A stretch of 64,000 nt of DNA from Bradyrhizobium sp. SZCCT0231 (GTDB lineage: Bacteria; Pseudomonadota; Alphaproteobacteria; Rhizobiales; Xanthobacteraceae). The translations under genes were made by a program, and so were the position numbers. Below the pieces are notes generated by a model. That model was given only the letters and a program-made list of their open reading frames with translations, made no database searches and was not told the origin of the DNA. Each line of letters opens with the position of its first letter. Position 1 is the first letter of the stretch. This document shows, in pieces, positions 27,670 to 36,512 of this stretch. The stretch covers positions 434,001-498,000 of the forward strand of contig NZ_JAFCKP010000003.1 of NCBI RefSeq assembly GCF_018130245.1. Reading direction: 5' to 3'.

Positions 27670-28842
27670 ATGGCGGAAGAGTTGCCCGGAACGAACGTTG
27701 CGGCTGAATCGGCTGGCGGAGATGCATTGCCCGCGGCAGGCCAGCCGCTGCTGCGCATCGAGGGCGTCGCCAAGACCTTTGGCACGTTCCGGGCCGTCGA
27801 TGGCGTCTCGCTCGATATCAAGGCCGGCGAGTTTTTTGCGCTGCTCGGCCCGAGCGGCTGCGGCAAGACCACGCTGCTGCGCATGCTCGCCGGCTTCGAG
27901 GCGCCGGATGAGGGGCGCATCCTGCTCGGCGGCAAGGACATCGCGCAGGCGCTGCCGCACGAGCGCCCGATCAACATGATGTTCCAGAATTACGCGCTGT
28001 TCCCGCATCTGTCCGTGCGCGACAATATCGCCTTCGGCCTCAAGCGCGCCGGCATGGCGCGCGCCGACATCGCCATGCGCGTTGCGGAGATGGTCGCGCT
28101 GGTGAAGCTCGAAGGATTGGAAAAGCGCAAGCCGGACCAGTTGTCCGGCGGCCAGTGCCAGCGCGTCGCGCTTGCCCGCGCCCTGGCGCGCCGGCCGCAG
28201 CTCCTGCTGCTCGACGAGCCGCTCGCAGCGCTGGACAAGAAGCTGCGCGAGAGCACCCAAGCCGAGCTGATGGAGCTGCAGCGGCGGCTCGGCATGACCT
28301 TCATCATCGTCACCCACGACCAGGAGGAGGCGATGACGATGGCGAGCCGGATCGGCGTGATGAAATCAGGCAAGCTTGCCCAGGTCGCGAGCCCACGCGA
28401 GCTCTACGAGGCGCCGCGCTCGCGCTGGATCGCGGAGTTCGTCGGCGACATCAATCTGTTCGACGGCGAGTCAAAATTGCGCGATGGTCATCGTCTGATC
28501 ATCGGCACGCGCGATGCGGGTGCGCTGGTGGTGGCCGAGCCGCGCGAGCCGGTCGGTGCGGGAAGATTCTCGATCGCGATCCGCCCCGAGAAGGTGAAGC
28601 TCTCGCGCCGCGGCCCGGTGAGCGAGGTCGGTCGTGAGACGGCGATCAACCGGCTCGACGGCGTCATCGCCGACATCTGCTATCTCGGCGGCACCACCAC
28701 CTACAAGGTGAAGCTCGATACCGGCGGAACGGTGCAGGCGTCCGTCGCCAACAGCGCGCGACTCGACGTCGACGCCTACAGCCTGAACCAGCATGTCGTC
28801 GCCTGGTTCACACCCGACGATTGTGTGGTGCTGCAATCATGA
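27670..28842 (+). CDS. potA: polyamine-type ABC transporter ATP-binding protein
   Basis: Cytoplasmic ATPase of an importer for putrescine, spermidine or a related compound, 390 residues. Walker A GPSGCGKTT, signature LSGGQCQRVALARAL (Cys in place of the usual third Gln) and Walker B LLLLDEPLAALD are complete. A TOBE domain follows the ATPase (about 290-385). The start is the ATG at 27670; a TTG 12 bases earlier is in frame. It overlaps the first permease gene by 4 bases (ATGA). No binding-protein gene accompanies the operon. Confidence 0.88.
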   Translation: MAEELPGTNVAAESAGGDALPAAGQPLLRIEGVAKTFGTFRAVDGVSLDIKAGEFFALLGPSGCGKTTLLRMLAGFEAPDEGRILLGGKDIAQALPHERPINMMFQNYALFPHLSVRDNIAFGLKRAGMARADIAMRVAEMVALVKLEGLEKRKPDQLSGGQCQRVALARALARRPQLLLLDEPLAALDKKLRESTQAELMELQRRLGMTFIIVTHDQEEAMTMASRIGVMKSGKLAQVASPRELYEAPRSRWIAEFVGDINLFDGESKLRDGHRLIIGTRDAGALVVAEPREPVGAGRFSIAIRPEKVKLSRRGPVSEVGRETAINRLDGVIADICYLGGTTTYKVKLDTGGTVQASVANSARLDVDAYSLNQHVVAWFTPDDCVVLQS

Positions 28843-29753
28843 GCACCCGCCGCATCTTCGCAAGGCCGGCGCGCTTCGCATCGATCGCACCCTATGTCTG
28901 GATGGTGCTGTTCTTCCTGGTGCCATTCGCCTTCGTGCTGAAGATCAGCCTGTCGCAGACCGCGATCGCGCAGCCGCCTTACGAGCCGGTGTTCGACCTG
29001 ACGGCGGGATGGGACGCGCTCAGGAGCGCCTTTGCCGCATTCTCGATCGACAATTTCAGGCTGCTCGTCTCCGACGACATCTATGTATTCGCCTATGTGC
29101 GCAGCCTCACCGTCGCGATCACCGCGACAGCGCTGCTGCTCCTGATCGGCTATCCCATCGCCTATGGCATGGCGCGGCTGCCGAAGCGCTGGCAGGCGGT
29201 GGCGATGGTGCTGGTGATCGTGCCGTTCTGGACCTCGTTCCTGATCCGCATCTATGCCTGGATCAACATCCTGCAGCACGACGGCCTGCTCAACCAGATC
29301 CTGCTGACGCTGCATCTGGTCAGCCAGCCCGTGGTCTGGCTCTCCACCGACAGCGCGATGTATATCGGCATCGTCTATTCCTATTTGCCGTTCATGATCC
29401 TGCCGCTCTATGCCACGCTCGCCAAGATGGAGCCGGCGCTGGAGGAGGCGGCCTCCGATCTCGGCGCGCCGCCGTGGCAGGTGTTCTGGCTCGTCACCTT
29501 TCCGCTGTCGCTGCCCGGCGTCGGCGCCGGCGTGCTCTTGTGCTTCATCCCGATCGTCGGCGAGTTCGTGATTCCGGATCTTCTGGCCGGCTCCAATTCG
29601 CTGATGATCGGCCAGACCTTGTGGCTCGAATTCTTCACCAACAAGGACTGGCCGGTCGCCTCTGCTGCCGCGATCGCGCTGCTGGTCGTGCTGCTGGTGC
29701 CGCTGCTCTTGTACGAGCGGCTGCAGAAGCGGCAGCTGGAACAGGGAAGGTAG
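28839..29753 (+). CDS. potB: polyamine-type ABC transporter permease (PotB-like)
   Basis: Inner-membrane permease of 304 residues with six predicted helices. The EAA loop that docks on the ATPase is present as LEEAASDLGAPPWQVFWLVTFPLS, near residues 196-219. It starts in the stop codon of the ATPase gene and ends 4 bases before the second permease. Similarity to PotB and PotH suggests polyamine import; the actual substrate cannot be read from sequence alone. Confidence 0.88.
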   Translation: MSTRRIFARPARFASIAPYVWMVLFFLVPFAFVLKISLSQTAIAQPPYEPVFDLTAGWDALRSAFAAFSIDNFRLLVSDDIYVFAYVRSLTVAITATALLLLIGYPIAYGMARLPKRWQAVAMVLVIVPFWTSFLIRIYAWINILQHDGLLNQILLTLHLVSQPVVWLSTDSAMYIGIVYSYLPFMILPLYATLAKMEPALEEAASDLGAPPWQVFWLVTFPLSLPGVGAGVLLCFIPIVGEFVIPDLLAGSNSLMIGQTLWLEFFTNKDWPVASAAAIALLVVLLVPLLLYERLQKRQLEQGR

Positions 29754-29757
29754 GGCG

Positions 29758-30570
29758 ATGCGCAAGGTCTCCCGCCTGTCCCGCTTCAACATCGCCTCGC
29801 TGGCGCTGGGGCTCTCCTTCCTCTATTTGCCGATCCTGATCCTCGTTCTCTACTCTTTCAACGCCTCGCGCCTGGTGACCGTGTGGGGCGGCTGGTCGCT
29901 GCGCTGGTATCACGAGTTCTTCAACGACCGCGCCATGATCGAGGCGGCCTGGATGAGCCTGCGGGTCGCGGTTTCCTCCGCGACCATCGCGACGCTGCTC
30001 GGCACGCTGGCGGCGGTGGCGCTGTCGCGCGGAGAGAGGTTCCGCGGCCGCACGCTGTTCTCGGGCATGCTCTATGCGCCGCTGGTGATGCCGGAGGTGA
30101 TCACCGGATTGTCGCTGCTGCTGCTGTTCGTCGCCCTGAACGCCGAGCGCGGCTTCTGGACGGTGACGATCGCCCACACCACGCTGACGATGTGCTTCGT
30201 CGCGGTGGTGGTGCAGTCCCGTCTCGGCTCGCTCGATCGTTCGCTGGAGGAGGCCGCGATGGACCTCGGCTGCGACCCGGTGCGCGCATTCGTGTCCGTG
30301 ACGCTGCCGCTGATCGCGCCCGCGATCGTCGCCGGCTGGATGCTGGCGTTCACGCTGTCGCTCGACGATCTCGTGATCGCGAGTTTCACCACCGGCCCCG
30401 GCTCGGCCACCTTGCCGATCCGGATCTATTCCGAGGTGCGTTTGGGGGTGAAGCCCGAGATCAACGCGATCTGCACGCTGGTGATCGCCCTGATCGCGGT
30501 CGTCATCGTCATCGCCTCGCTCGCCTCGAAGCTGTCGAGCTCGCAGGGCGAGAGCGCGGCGCCGCTGTAG
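29758..30570 (+). CDS. potC: polyamine-type ABC transporter permease (PotC-like)
   Basis: Second inner-membrane permease, 270 residues and six helices, with the EAA loop LEEAAMDLGCDPVRAFVSVTLPLI. The N-terminal motif YLPILILVLYSFNASR and the segment LSLDDLVIASFTTGPGSATLP are characteristic of PotC/PotI. It is the last transporter gene of the operon. A small, less GC-rich gene follows 18 bases later on the same strand and may be read from the same transcript. Confidence 0.88.
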   Translation: MRKVSRLSRFNIASLALGLSFLYLPILILVLYSFNASRLVTVWGGWSLRWYHEFFNDRAMIEAAWMSLRVAVSSATIATLLGTLAAVALSRGERFRGRTLFSGMLYAPLVMPEVITGLSLLLLFVALNAERGFWTVTIAHTTLTMCFVAVVVQSRLGSLDRSLEEAAMDLGCDPVRAFVSVTLPLIAPAIVAGWMLAFTLSLDDLVIASFTTGPGSATLPIRIYSEVRLGVKPEINAICTLVIALIAVVIVIASLASKLSSSQGESAAPL

Positions 30571-30588
30571 TGTTATCGGAGAGCAACG

Positions 30589-30831
30589 ATGAATCGTGCC
30601 GAAGAATGGCGTAAACTGGAAGAGGCTCTGACAAACCTCGTAGGCTCGATGTCGTCTCAACTCTCTGTCAGAGACTGCGCGCTACTGGCGGAGTTTATCG
30701 ACAATCGAGAATTTGGTGTCGCGCTGGAATGGCTGCACTCTTCAGTCGTGGAAAATCGTCTCCAGCCCTCAGCGAGCCAGAAACTTGAGGTTCAACGATT
30801 GGCGAAGATGATGGACATCGACCTGCCGTAG
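30589..30831 (+). CDS. small MafI-like immunity protein candidate, orphan
   Basis: An 80-residue acidic helical protein starting MNRAEEWRKLEEALTNLV. The middle LAEFIDNREFGVALEWLHSSVVEN and the end RLAKMMDIDLP resemble in length and pattern the small MafI-type immunity proteins that protect against polymorphic toxins. This is a weak resemblance by eye, and no toxin gene is adjacent. A GGAGAG ribosome-binding site precedes the ATG. The base composition is clearly less GC-rich than that of the flanking transporter genes, which suggests recent arrival. If not an immunity protein, it is a hypothetical gene trailing the polyamine operon. Confidence 0.6.
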   Translation: MNRAEEWRKLEEALTNLVGSMSSQLSVRDCALLAEFIDNREFGVALEWLHSSVVENRLQPSASQKLEVQRLAKMMDIDLP

Positions 30832-30877
30832 CGGTTGCTACGACAGGTATGTGGAATGACGTACGGCGAGATCGAGA

Positions 30878-31744
30878 CTACGACTTCACCGCACCCGCCG
30901 TGAGCCCGCCCACCATGTAGCGGCGGAAGGCGTAGTAGACCGCGGCCGGCGGCAGCGCGTAGATGAAGCCGGTGGTCATCAGCAGCTCCCACGGCGAGTC
31001 GTCCGCGGCGAGGAAGTTGCCGAGCGCGACGGGGAGGGTGATCTCGCGGTCGTTGGACAGCAGCAGGAACGCGTAGAGATATTCGTTCCAGGCCAGCAGC
31101 ACCGCATAGGTGCCGATCGCGACCAGCGAGGGCATCATCAGCGGCAGATAGACCAGGCGGAAGATCTGCAGCGTCGTGGCGCCGTCCATCACCGCGGCCT
31201 CGTCCAGCTCGACCGGCAGCTTGTCGGAGGCCTGCTTGAGCACCCAGATCGCATAAGGCGAGGCGATCGTCACCATGGCCAGGATCAGCGACCAGTGATT
31301 GTTGAGCAGGCCGTAATTGCCCATGGTGCGGTACATCGGCACGGCGAGGAACGCCGCCGGGATGAAGTAGGTGAAGAGCGCGAGGTTCAGCACTGTGCGC
31401 CCGCCCGGCACCTTCAATCGCGAGATCGAGAACGCCGCGGCGGTCGCGATGAACAGCGTCAGCACGCCGACGGAGACGGCGATCACCGTCGAATTCCAGA
31501 ACTGGACGTAGAAGTCGCGCAGGAAATAATGCTGCTGCTTGAACACGATCTCGAAATTGTGCAGCGTCGGATGGTCCGGCCACAGCTTGCCCGAGAACGC
31601 GTCCTCCTTCGGGGAGATCGCGAACAGGAACATGTGATAGATCGGGATCATCGTCCACAGGAAGACGGGGATGCCGATCAGCAGCAGCCGCGCTTCAGTC
31701 GCGACTTCGCGCCAGGAAAACTCTCTTACGCCGGGGAGCTTCAT
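30878..31744 (-). CDS. carbohydrate ABC transporter permease (MalG-like)
   Basis: Inner-membrane permease of 288 residues with six helices. The EAA loop is visible as LDEAAVMDGATTLQIFRLVYLPLM, and an N-terminal helix is followed by the family motif SPKEDAFSGKLWPDHPTLHNFE. I place the start at the ATG 31744, which overlaps the stop of the upstream permease gene by 4 bases. A longer open frame continues into that gene. It is last in a leftward operon of binding protein, MalF-like and MalG-like permeases. No ATPase gene is present in or near the operon. Confidence 0.88.
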   Translation of the reverse strand: MKLPGVREFSWREVATEARLLLIGIPVFLWTMIPIYHMFLFAISPKEDAFSGKLWPDHPTLHNFEIVFKQQHYFLRDFYVQFWNSTVIAVSVGVLTLFIATAAAFSISRLKVPGGRTVLNLALFTYFIPAAFLAVPMYRTMGNYGLLNNHWSLILAMVTIASPYAIWVLKQASDKLPVELDEAAVMDGATTLQIFRLVYLPLMMPSLVAIGTYAVLLAWNEYLYAFLLLSNDREITLPVALGNFLAADDSPWELLMTTGFIYALPPAAVYYAFRRYMVGGLTAGAVKS

Positions 31745-32613
31745 CGCGACAACCGTTTCATCATGAAGTACACGAGCGGCAGGACGAAGGGCATCGCGCA
31801 GACGATGGAGGCCATCGCGAGCGAGAGCTGGTCGAGCCGGAGATAGCGGATACCGAGCGTCGACAACACGTGCGTGAGGTCGGCCGGGCCACCGCCGGTG
31901 AGGAGGTAGACGCTGTTGAAATCGCCCAGCGTCCAGATCATCGAGAGCAGCGTGCAGGTCACGTAGAGCGTCTGCATCGACGGCCAGGTGATGTAGCGGA
32001 ATTTCTGCCACCAGCTCGCGCCGTCCACTTCGGCGGCCTCGAACAGATCGTGCGAGATCGCAAGGCGTCCGGTGATCAGGATCAGCGTCCAGAACGGCAG
32101 CGACTTCCAGATGTGCACGCCGATCGCCATGCTGAGCGCCACGGTCGGGTCGTTCAGCCAGTTCGGGCCGTCATCGCCGGTGAAGGAGAAGATGAGGTGG
32201 TTGATGACGCCCCACTCGGGATTGAACATGAAGCGCACCGACAGGATGGTCGGGATCGACGGCACCGCCCAGGGCAGGATGAAGATCACCGAGAGCCATT
32301 TGATCCAGGTGCGCTGCTGCGCGAAGAAGCCGGACAGGAGCAGCGCGATCAGCATCTTGATGTTGATGCCGATGACCAGGAAGATCAGCGTGTTGACCGC
32401 GGCGCGCGCGAAGATCGGGTCGTTGTACAGCGCGACGTAGTTCTCCGGAGCGCGCGCCAGCCACAGCCCGTAGCAGACGGGATAGACGACGAAGGCGAGG
32501 AAAACCAGCAGATAGGGCGCGAGCAGGATGATGCCCCAGACCTGCGCCGGGGTCAGCCGCGACGACAAGGGCGGTGCGGGGATCGACTGATCGCCAGAGA
32601 GCGTGATCGCCAT
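31741..32613 (-). CDS. sugar ABC transporter permease (MalF-like)
   Basis: Inner-membrane permease of about 290 residues with six helices and the EAA loop LFEAAEVDGASWWQKFRYITWPSM. The start is taken at MAITLSGDQ; twelve further in-frame residues upstream look non-conserved. It is the second gene of the sugar operon and is separated from the binding-protein gene by about 100 bases containing a GC-rich hairpin. This would allow the binding protein to be made in excess over the permeases. Confidence 0.87.
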   Translation of the reverse strand: MAITLSGDQSIPAPPLSSRLTPAQVWGIILLAPYLLVFLAFVVYPVCYGLWLARAPENYVALYNDPIFARAAVNTLIFLVIGINIKMLIALLLSGFFAQQRTWIKWLSVIFILPWAVPSIPTILSVRFMFNPEWGVINHLIFSFTGDDGPNWLNDPTVALSMAIGVHIWKSLPFWTLILITGRLAISHDLFEAAEVDGASWWQKFRYITWPSMQTLYVTCTLLSMIWTLGDFNSVYLLTGGGPADLTHVLSTLGIRYLRLDQLSLAMASIVCAMPFVLPLVYFMMKRLSR

Positions 32614-32639
32614 TCTTTCGAAACTCTTTGAAAGGACTT

Positions 32640-32660
32640 CCGGCCGCACGAGGCGGCCGG
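32640..32660 (-). terminator. intercistronic hairpin of the sugar ABC operon
   Basis: Perfect 8-base GC stem CCGGCCGC / GCGGCCGG with a 5-base loop, between the binding-protein and MalF-like genes. No U run follows, so it more likely protects the upstream message or partly attenuates than fully terminates, as hairpins after malE-type genes do. Confidence 0.55.
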
Positions 32661-32713
32661 TGTTAGCATTTCACCTCTCCCCGCAAAGGACGGAGAGAGG
32701 GAGGGGATAGACC

Positions 32714-34099
32714 TTAACCCGCGACCTGCTTGATGCGGGCAATCAGTTCGTCGACGGCCTTGTCGACCGGAACCTTCTCGCTGACGACGCGGTTCATCGC
32801 CTTCGCCCACACGTTCTCGTTGTTGAGGATCGTGAACTTCCAGTTCTTGGTGAAGTCGAACGCCGCGGTGCCGCCCTTGAACTGCGTGTAGACCGCCTTG
32901 CGGTGCTTGTCAGCCTGCCAGAACGGGCTTTCCTGGCTTTCCTTGGTCACCGGGAACCAGCGGCCGAGCGCGCCCTCGATATAGGGACGGACGTTCTCTT
33001 CCTGGAGCAGGAAGCTGATGAACTGCTTGGCCTCGGCCTTGTTCTTGGCTGCGGTGAACACCAGCCCGGTCTTGACGTCGGAGCGGTAGCGGATGGTCGA
33101 GCCGTCCGGCGCCTTCGGGAAGGACGCCGTGACGATGTCCTGCTCGTATGCCTTCTTGCCGGCGTCGCGCTGCTCCTGGGTGAGCGCCTGGTTCTGCGAG
33201 TCCTCGAACCACTTCGCCGCGATCGAGATCGTGAAGTTGTGGGTCATCACGATGGTCTTGTTGTGGAAGGCGACGTTGTTGTCGGGATCCTTCCAGGTGG
33301 TCGAGGAGGGCGGAGTGCAGCCCTTGATGTAGGTGTCGGTATAGTCCTTCATCGCCTTGATCAGGCCGTCGCGGACCTTCGGGTCGTCGACCAGCAACTT
33401 GCCGTCGTCGTCGACCAGCTTGACGTGGTAGGCATCCATGAAGGTGTAGAACGACTGGAAGGAGTCGGTGGATTCCACGCCCATCGGCTGGCCCACGGCG
33501 TAGATGCGCTGGCCGGTGGCCTTGCGGATCGCCGGCTGCACCTTGTCGCACCAGAACGTCCAATAGCCCGTCCAGTCGTTCGGGATGTCGCTCTGCTTGA
33601 AACCGGCCTTCTCCAGCATATCGTTCCAGATCTGGACGTGCATGCTCTGCTGTTTCAGCGGAAAGCCATAAAAGGCCTTCTTCTTGGCGACGTCGTTGTA
33701 GAGGATCGACGCATCCAGCGTGTTCTGCACGAACCGGCCCTTGATCGGCTCCATGACATCCGTGAGGTCCTCGAGCTTGCCCTCATAGGCCCACTTGCCC
33801 TGCGCCTGCACGTCATAGGAATCGGAATAGGCCACATCGGGCACGGTGCCGGCATCGAGCGCGGCAACCGTCTTCGGAATCATGTCCTGGATCGCGTATT
33901 GCGACAATTCGACCTTGATGCCGGTCTTGGCTTCGAATTTCTTGATCGTATCGATCAGCGCGTCGTCTTCGGAGCGATAGAAGCCCTTGCCCCACCAGAC
34001 TGTGATCGTCTTCTGCTGTGCAAAGGCGGGTGCAGTGGCGGCAAAAAGCCCAACCGTAGCGACCGCCAATGATACTGCGCCAATAACCTTGGATCTCAC
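32714..34099 (-). CDS. extracellular sugar-binding protein of an ABC transporter (family 1)
   Basis: Periplasmic solute-binding protein of 461 residues. The start is a GTG at 34099, with GAGGGAGAA just upstream, giving a clean signal peptide (VRSKVIGAVSLAVATVGLF, cleaved near APAFAQ). The body begins KTITVWWGKGFYRSEDDALIDTIKKFEAKTGIKVE, which is the entry to the MalE/UgpB fold. The conserved ALDAGTVPDVAYSDSY follows. The size and the MalF/MalG-like partners indicate a carbohydrate or polyol ligand. No regulator is adjacent apart from the LysR gene, which faces its own neighbour. Confidence 0.88.
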   Translation of the reverse strand: MRSKVIGAVSLAVATVGLFAATAPAFAQQKTITVWWGKGFYRSEDDALIDTIKKFEAKTGIKVELSQYAIQDMIPKTVAALDAGTVPDVAYSDSYDVQAQGKWAYEGKLEDLTDVMEPIKGRFVQNTLDASILYNDVAKKKAFYGFPLKQQSMHVQIWNDMLEKAGFKQSDIPNDWTGYWTFWCDKVQPAIRKATGQRIYAVGQPMGVESTDSFQSFYTFMDAYHVKLVDDDGKLLVDDPKVRDGLIKAMKDYTDTYIKGCTPPSSTTWKDPDNNVAFHNKTIVMTHNFTISIAAKWFEDSQNQALTQEQRDAGKKAYEQDIVTASFPKAPDGSTIRYRSDVKTGLVFTAAKNKAEAKQFISFLLQEENVRPYIEGALGRWFPVTKESQESPFWQADKHRKAVYTQFKGGTAAFDFTKNWKFTILNNENVWAKAMNRVVSEKVPVDKAVDELIARIKQVAG

Positions 34100-34292
34100 G
34101 TTTTTCTCCCTCAAACGGCCGGTGTTTTTAACCGGTCGTATAAAACACTAGCGCAGGATGGTAGCGCAATCAACGCATCTTGTCAGACCTATGTCGCGGT
34201 TGGAGAGTGGCTGTGGGCATGCGAATTCGCGCATCGATCCAAAGGCCGCATCGATACATGCCAATCAATTCCCTCGTGGTGTGCGGCCTTGT

Positions 34293-35273
34293 TCAGCGTT
34301 TCCCTCTGGGACCGGTCGCGGCGGCGGCTGGACTCGTGTCGGCAGATCGGGAGCGCGGCCTGGCTTGCACGCTCGTCCGGGCAGGCGAGCGCCATGCCTC
34401 GAGGAGCATCTTGAGAAATTGGCTGGCATGGGGCGATAGCGTCGCCCCGTGCCTGCGCACGATTCCGATCGTCCGCGATACTTCCGGCTCGGTCAGCCGA
34501 ATGGTGTGAATGATCGGATGGCCGGCCGCTGGCGTCGCGAGCCTCGGCAGCACGGCGATGCCGAGGCCGGCTTCGACCAGGCCAAGCGAGCCGGAGAGGT
34601 GAGCGACTTCATAAGACCAGTTCAACTGCAAGCCGTGTCGCGCCAGCGCATTGTCGATCAGCGCGCGATTGCCGCTGTTGCGACCGACGGTGATGACCCG
34701 GTGCGACACGATTTCCGACCAGCTGACCTGCTTGCGCGATGCCAGCGGATGGTCATGACGGCAGGCCAGGACGAAAGGGTCCTCAACCAGTTTCTCGAAC
34801 TCGATTTCCGCATGCGAAGAACCGATGAAGTTGATGCCGAAGTCGGCTTCTCCGCGCGCGACCGCTTCCAATCCCTCGTTGGCACCGATGTCGAGTATCC
34901 GGATGCGAATGCGCGGATACGCTTCGGCAAACCGGCCGATCGCACGCGGCAGGAAATAGAACACCGCTGTCGGCACCGCAGCCACAGAGACGAGGCCTGA
35001 ACTTCGCGCGCCGATATCGTGGATGGCGAGCACCGAGGTCTCGAACTCGTCGATGAGGCGGCGCACCTTCGGCAGGAAGTCGCGCCCGGTCATGGTGAGA
35101 TTGACGTGGCGCGTCGACCGTTCGAGCAGCGGCGCACCGAGGCCTTCTTCCAGTTTCTGAATGCGTCTGCTCAGCGCCGGCTGCGACAGGTTCAGCGCCC
35201 TGGCGGTGCGGACGAAGCTTCCCGTCTCCGCCACGGTGATGAACGCCTTGAGGTCGAGCAGTTCCGCGTTCAT
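34293..35273 (-). CDS. LysR-family transcriptional regulator
   Basis: Regulator of 326 residues with an N-terminal winged helix (about 1-65; LLDLKAFITVAETGSFVRTARALNLSQPALSRRI) and a periplasmic-binding-protein-like effector domain (about 90-295). The C-terminus is a basic Ser/Ala/Pro-rich tail. The start is the ATG at 35273. It is divergent from the PrpF-family tautomerase gene, 117 bases apart, with a perfect 9-base inverted repeat between them. This is the classic layout for a LysR regulator of the neighbouring gene and of the following DctA transporter gene. Confidence 0.9.
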   Translation of the reverse strand: MNAELLDLKAFITVAETGSFVRTARALNLSQPALSRRIQKLEEGLGAPLLERSTRHVNLTMTGRDFLPKVRRLIDEFETSVLAIHDIGARSSGLVSVAAVPTAVFYFLPRAIGRFAEAYPRIRIRILDIGANEGLEAVARGEADFGINFIGSSHAEIEFEKLVEDPFVLACRHDHPLASRKQVSWSEIVSHRVITVGRNSGNRALIDNALARHGLQLNWSYEVAHLSGSLGLVEAGLGIAVLPRLATPAAGHPIIHTIRLTEPEVSRTIGIVRRHGATLSPHASQFLKMLLEAWRSPARTSVQARPRSRSADTSPAAAATGPRGKR

Positions 35274-35283
35274 GGCAGGCTCC

Positions 35284-35306
35284 ATTATTTCGACAAACGA
35301 AATAAT
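35284..35306. promoter_or_regulatory. inverted-repeat operator between the LysR and tautomerase genes
   Basis: Perfect 9-base arms ATTATTTCG and CGAAATAAT separated by ACAAA, in the divergent promoter 11 bases from the LysR start. The arms contain T-N11-A spacing as in LysR-type regulator boxes. The AT-rich palindrome stands out in this GC-rich DNA. Binding by the adjacent LysR protein is inferred. Confidence 0.7.
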
Positions 35307-35390
35307 ACCTCAGATATTTGCATTTCACAAAAGAGTTCTGCCGAAGGATGCTCTGGCTCGCGCGAAGATGTCGCCCAACGGAAGAGTTCC

Positions 35391-36464
35391 ATGAACGATC
35401 AGATTGCCATTCCCTGTGTGGTCATGCGCGGGGGCACCTCGCGCGGGCCGTTTTTCCTGGCCCGTGATCTTCCGGCCGACGCCAATCTGCGCGACGCGGT
35501 CCTGTTGTCCGTGATGGGAGGGGGGCACGACCTTGGAATTGACGGGATCGGCGGTGGCAATGCCGTCATCAACAAGGTCGCGATCATCGGGCCGGCGACG
35601 GTGCCCGGCGCCGACGTCGACTACCTGTTTGCCCAGGTGCGGGTTCGTGAAGGGATCGTCGATACCTCGCCGAATTGCGGAAACATGCTGGCGGCCGTGG
35701 GGCCGTTCGCAATTGAAGCCGGCTTGGTCGCCGCTGCCGCAGATCGCACCCATGTGCGCATCCACAATGTCAACACCGGCAAGTTGATTGACGCGACCGT
35801 TCCGACCCCCGCAGGACGCGTGACTTACGACGGCGAGGCGCAGATCGACGGTGTTCCGGGAACGGCCGCGCCGATCGAACTGTCGTTCCCCAACGCGGCC
35901 GGCGCACGCACCGGTCGTCTCCTGCCCACCGGACGACCGGTCGATCGCATCGAAGGGATCGATGTGACCTGCATCGACGCGGCGATGCCCGTCATGCTGG
36001 TCCGCGCGGCGGATCTGGGATGGACCGGCCGCGAGGCTCCCTCGGACTTCGCCGACAATCGTTTTCGCGCGCGTCTCGAAGCTTTGCGCATCGAGGCCGG
36101 ACGCCGGATGGGCTTTCCAGATCCGGCGACGATGGTGATCCCGAAGCCGGTCCTCATTGCGCGCGGGGGCGAGGCGACGTTGAACACCAGATACTTCATG
36201 CCGCACGACTGCCATAGCGCGCTGGCGGTGACCGGCGCCGTCGCGATCGCCACGGCGTGCGTCACGCCCGGAACGATCGCTGCAGAGATGGTCGGACCGC
36301 TGACGCCGCCGGTGCCGATCACGCTCGCCCACCCCTCCGGCCAGCTCGTGGTCAGGCTTGAGCCTGGCCCGGTTGCCCGGGTGCTGCGGACGGCCCGGCG
36401 AATCTTCGAGGGCCACGTCTTCGCCCGCCGGTCACACGTGCCTCATTCGGTGCTAGCGGCCTGA
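35391..36464 (+). CDS. PrpF-family protein, 4-oxalomesaconate tautomerase-like
   Basis: Isomerase of 357 residues, with two diaminopimelate-epimerase-like halves. The opening IPCVVMRGGTSRGPFFLARDLPAD, the repeated GIGGGNAVINKVAI and the substrate-loop DTSPNCGNMLAAVGPFA are the PrpF/GalD hallmarks, and the Cys of PNCGN is the conserved one. GalD tautomerises 4-oxalomesaconate in gallate breakdown and PrpF acts in the methylcitrate route. The start is the ATG at 35391; the longer open frame reads through the promoter. A DctA-like carrier follows 48 bases later. The neighbours favour an organic-acid or aromatic-acid pathway. Confidence 0.85.
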   Translation: MNDQIAIPCVVMRGGTSRGPFFLARDLPADANLRDAVLLSVMGGGHDLGIDGIGGGNAVINKVAIIGPATVPGADVDYLFAQVRVREGIVDTSPNCGNMLAAVGPFAIEAGLVAAAADRTHVRIHNVNTGKLIDATVPTPAGRVTYDGEAQIDGVPGTAAPIELSFPNAAGARTGRLLPTGRPVDRIEGIDVTCIDAAMPVMLVRAADLGWTGREAPSDFADNRFRARLEALRIEAGRRMGFPDPATMVIPKPVLIARGGEATLNTRYFMPHDCHSALAVTGAVAIATACVTPGTIAAEMVGPLTPPVPITLAHPSGQLVVRLEPGPVARVLRTARRIFEGHVFARRSHVPHSVLAA

Positions 36465-36512
36465 CGCCGGACTGCACTTAAACCTCAAGAATAAGACAAG
36501 GGAGAAACGAGA

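Noticed and set aside
27018-34099. Genomic island spanning the toxin-antitoxin pair, ABC operons and immunity-like gene
   Set aside because: Only the small immunity-like gene differs visibly in composition; no integrase, tRNA or flanking direct repeats were seen.
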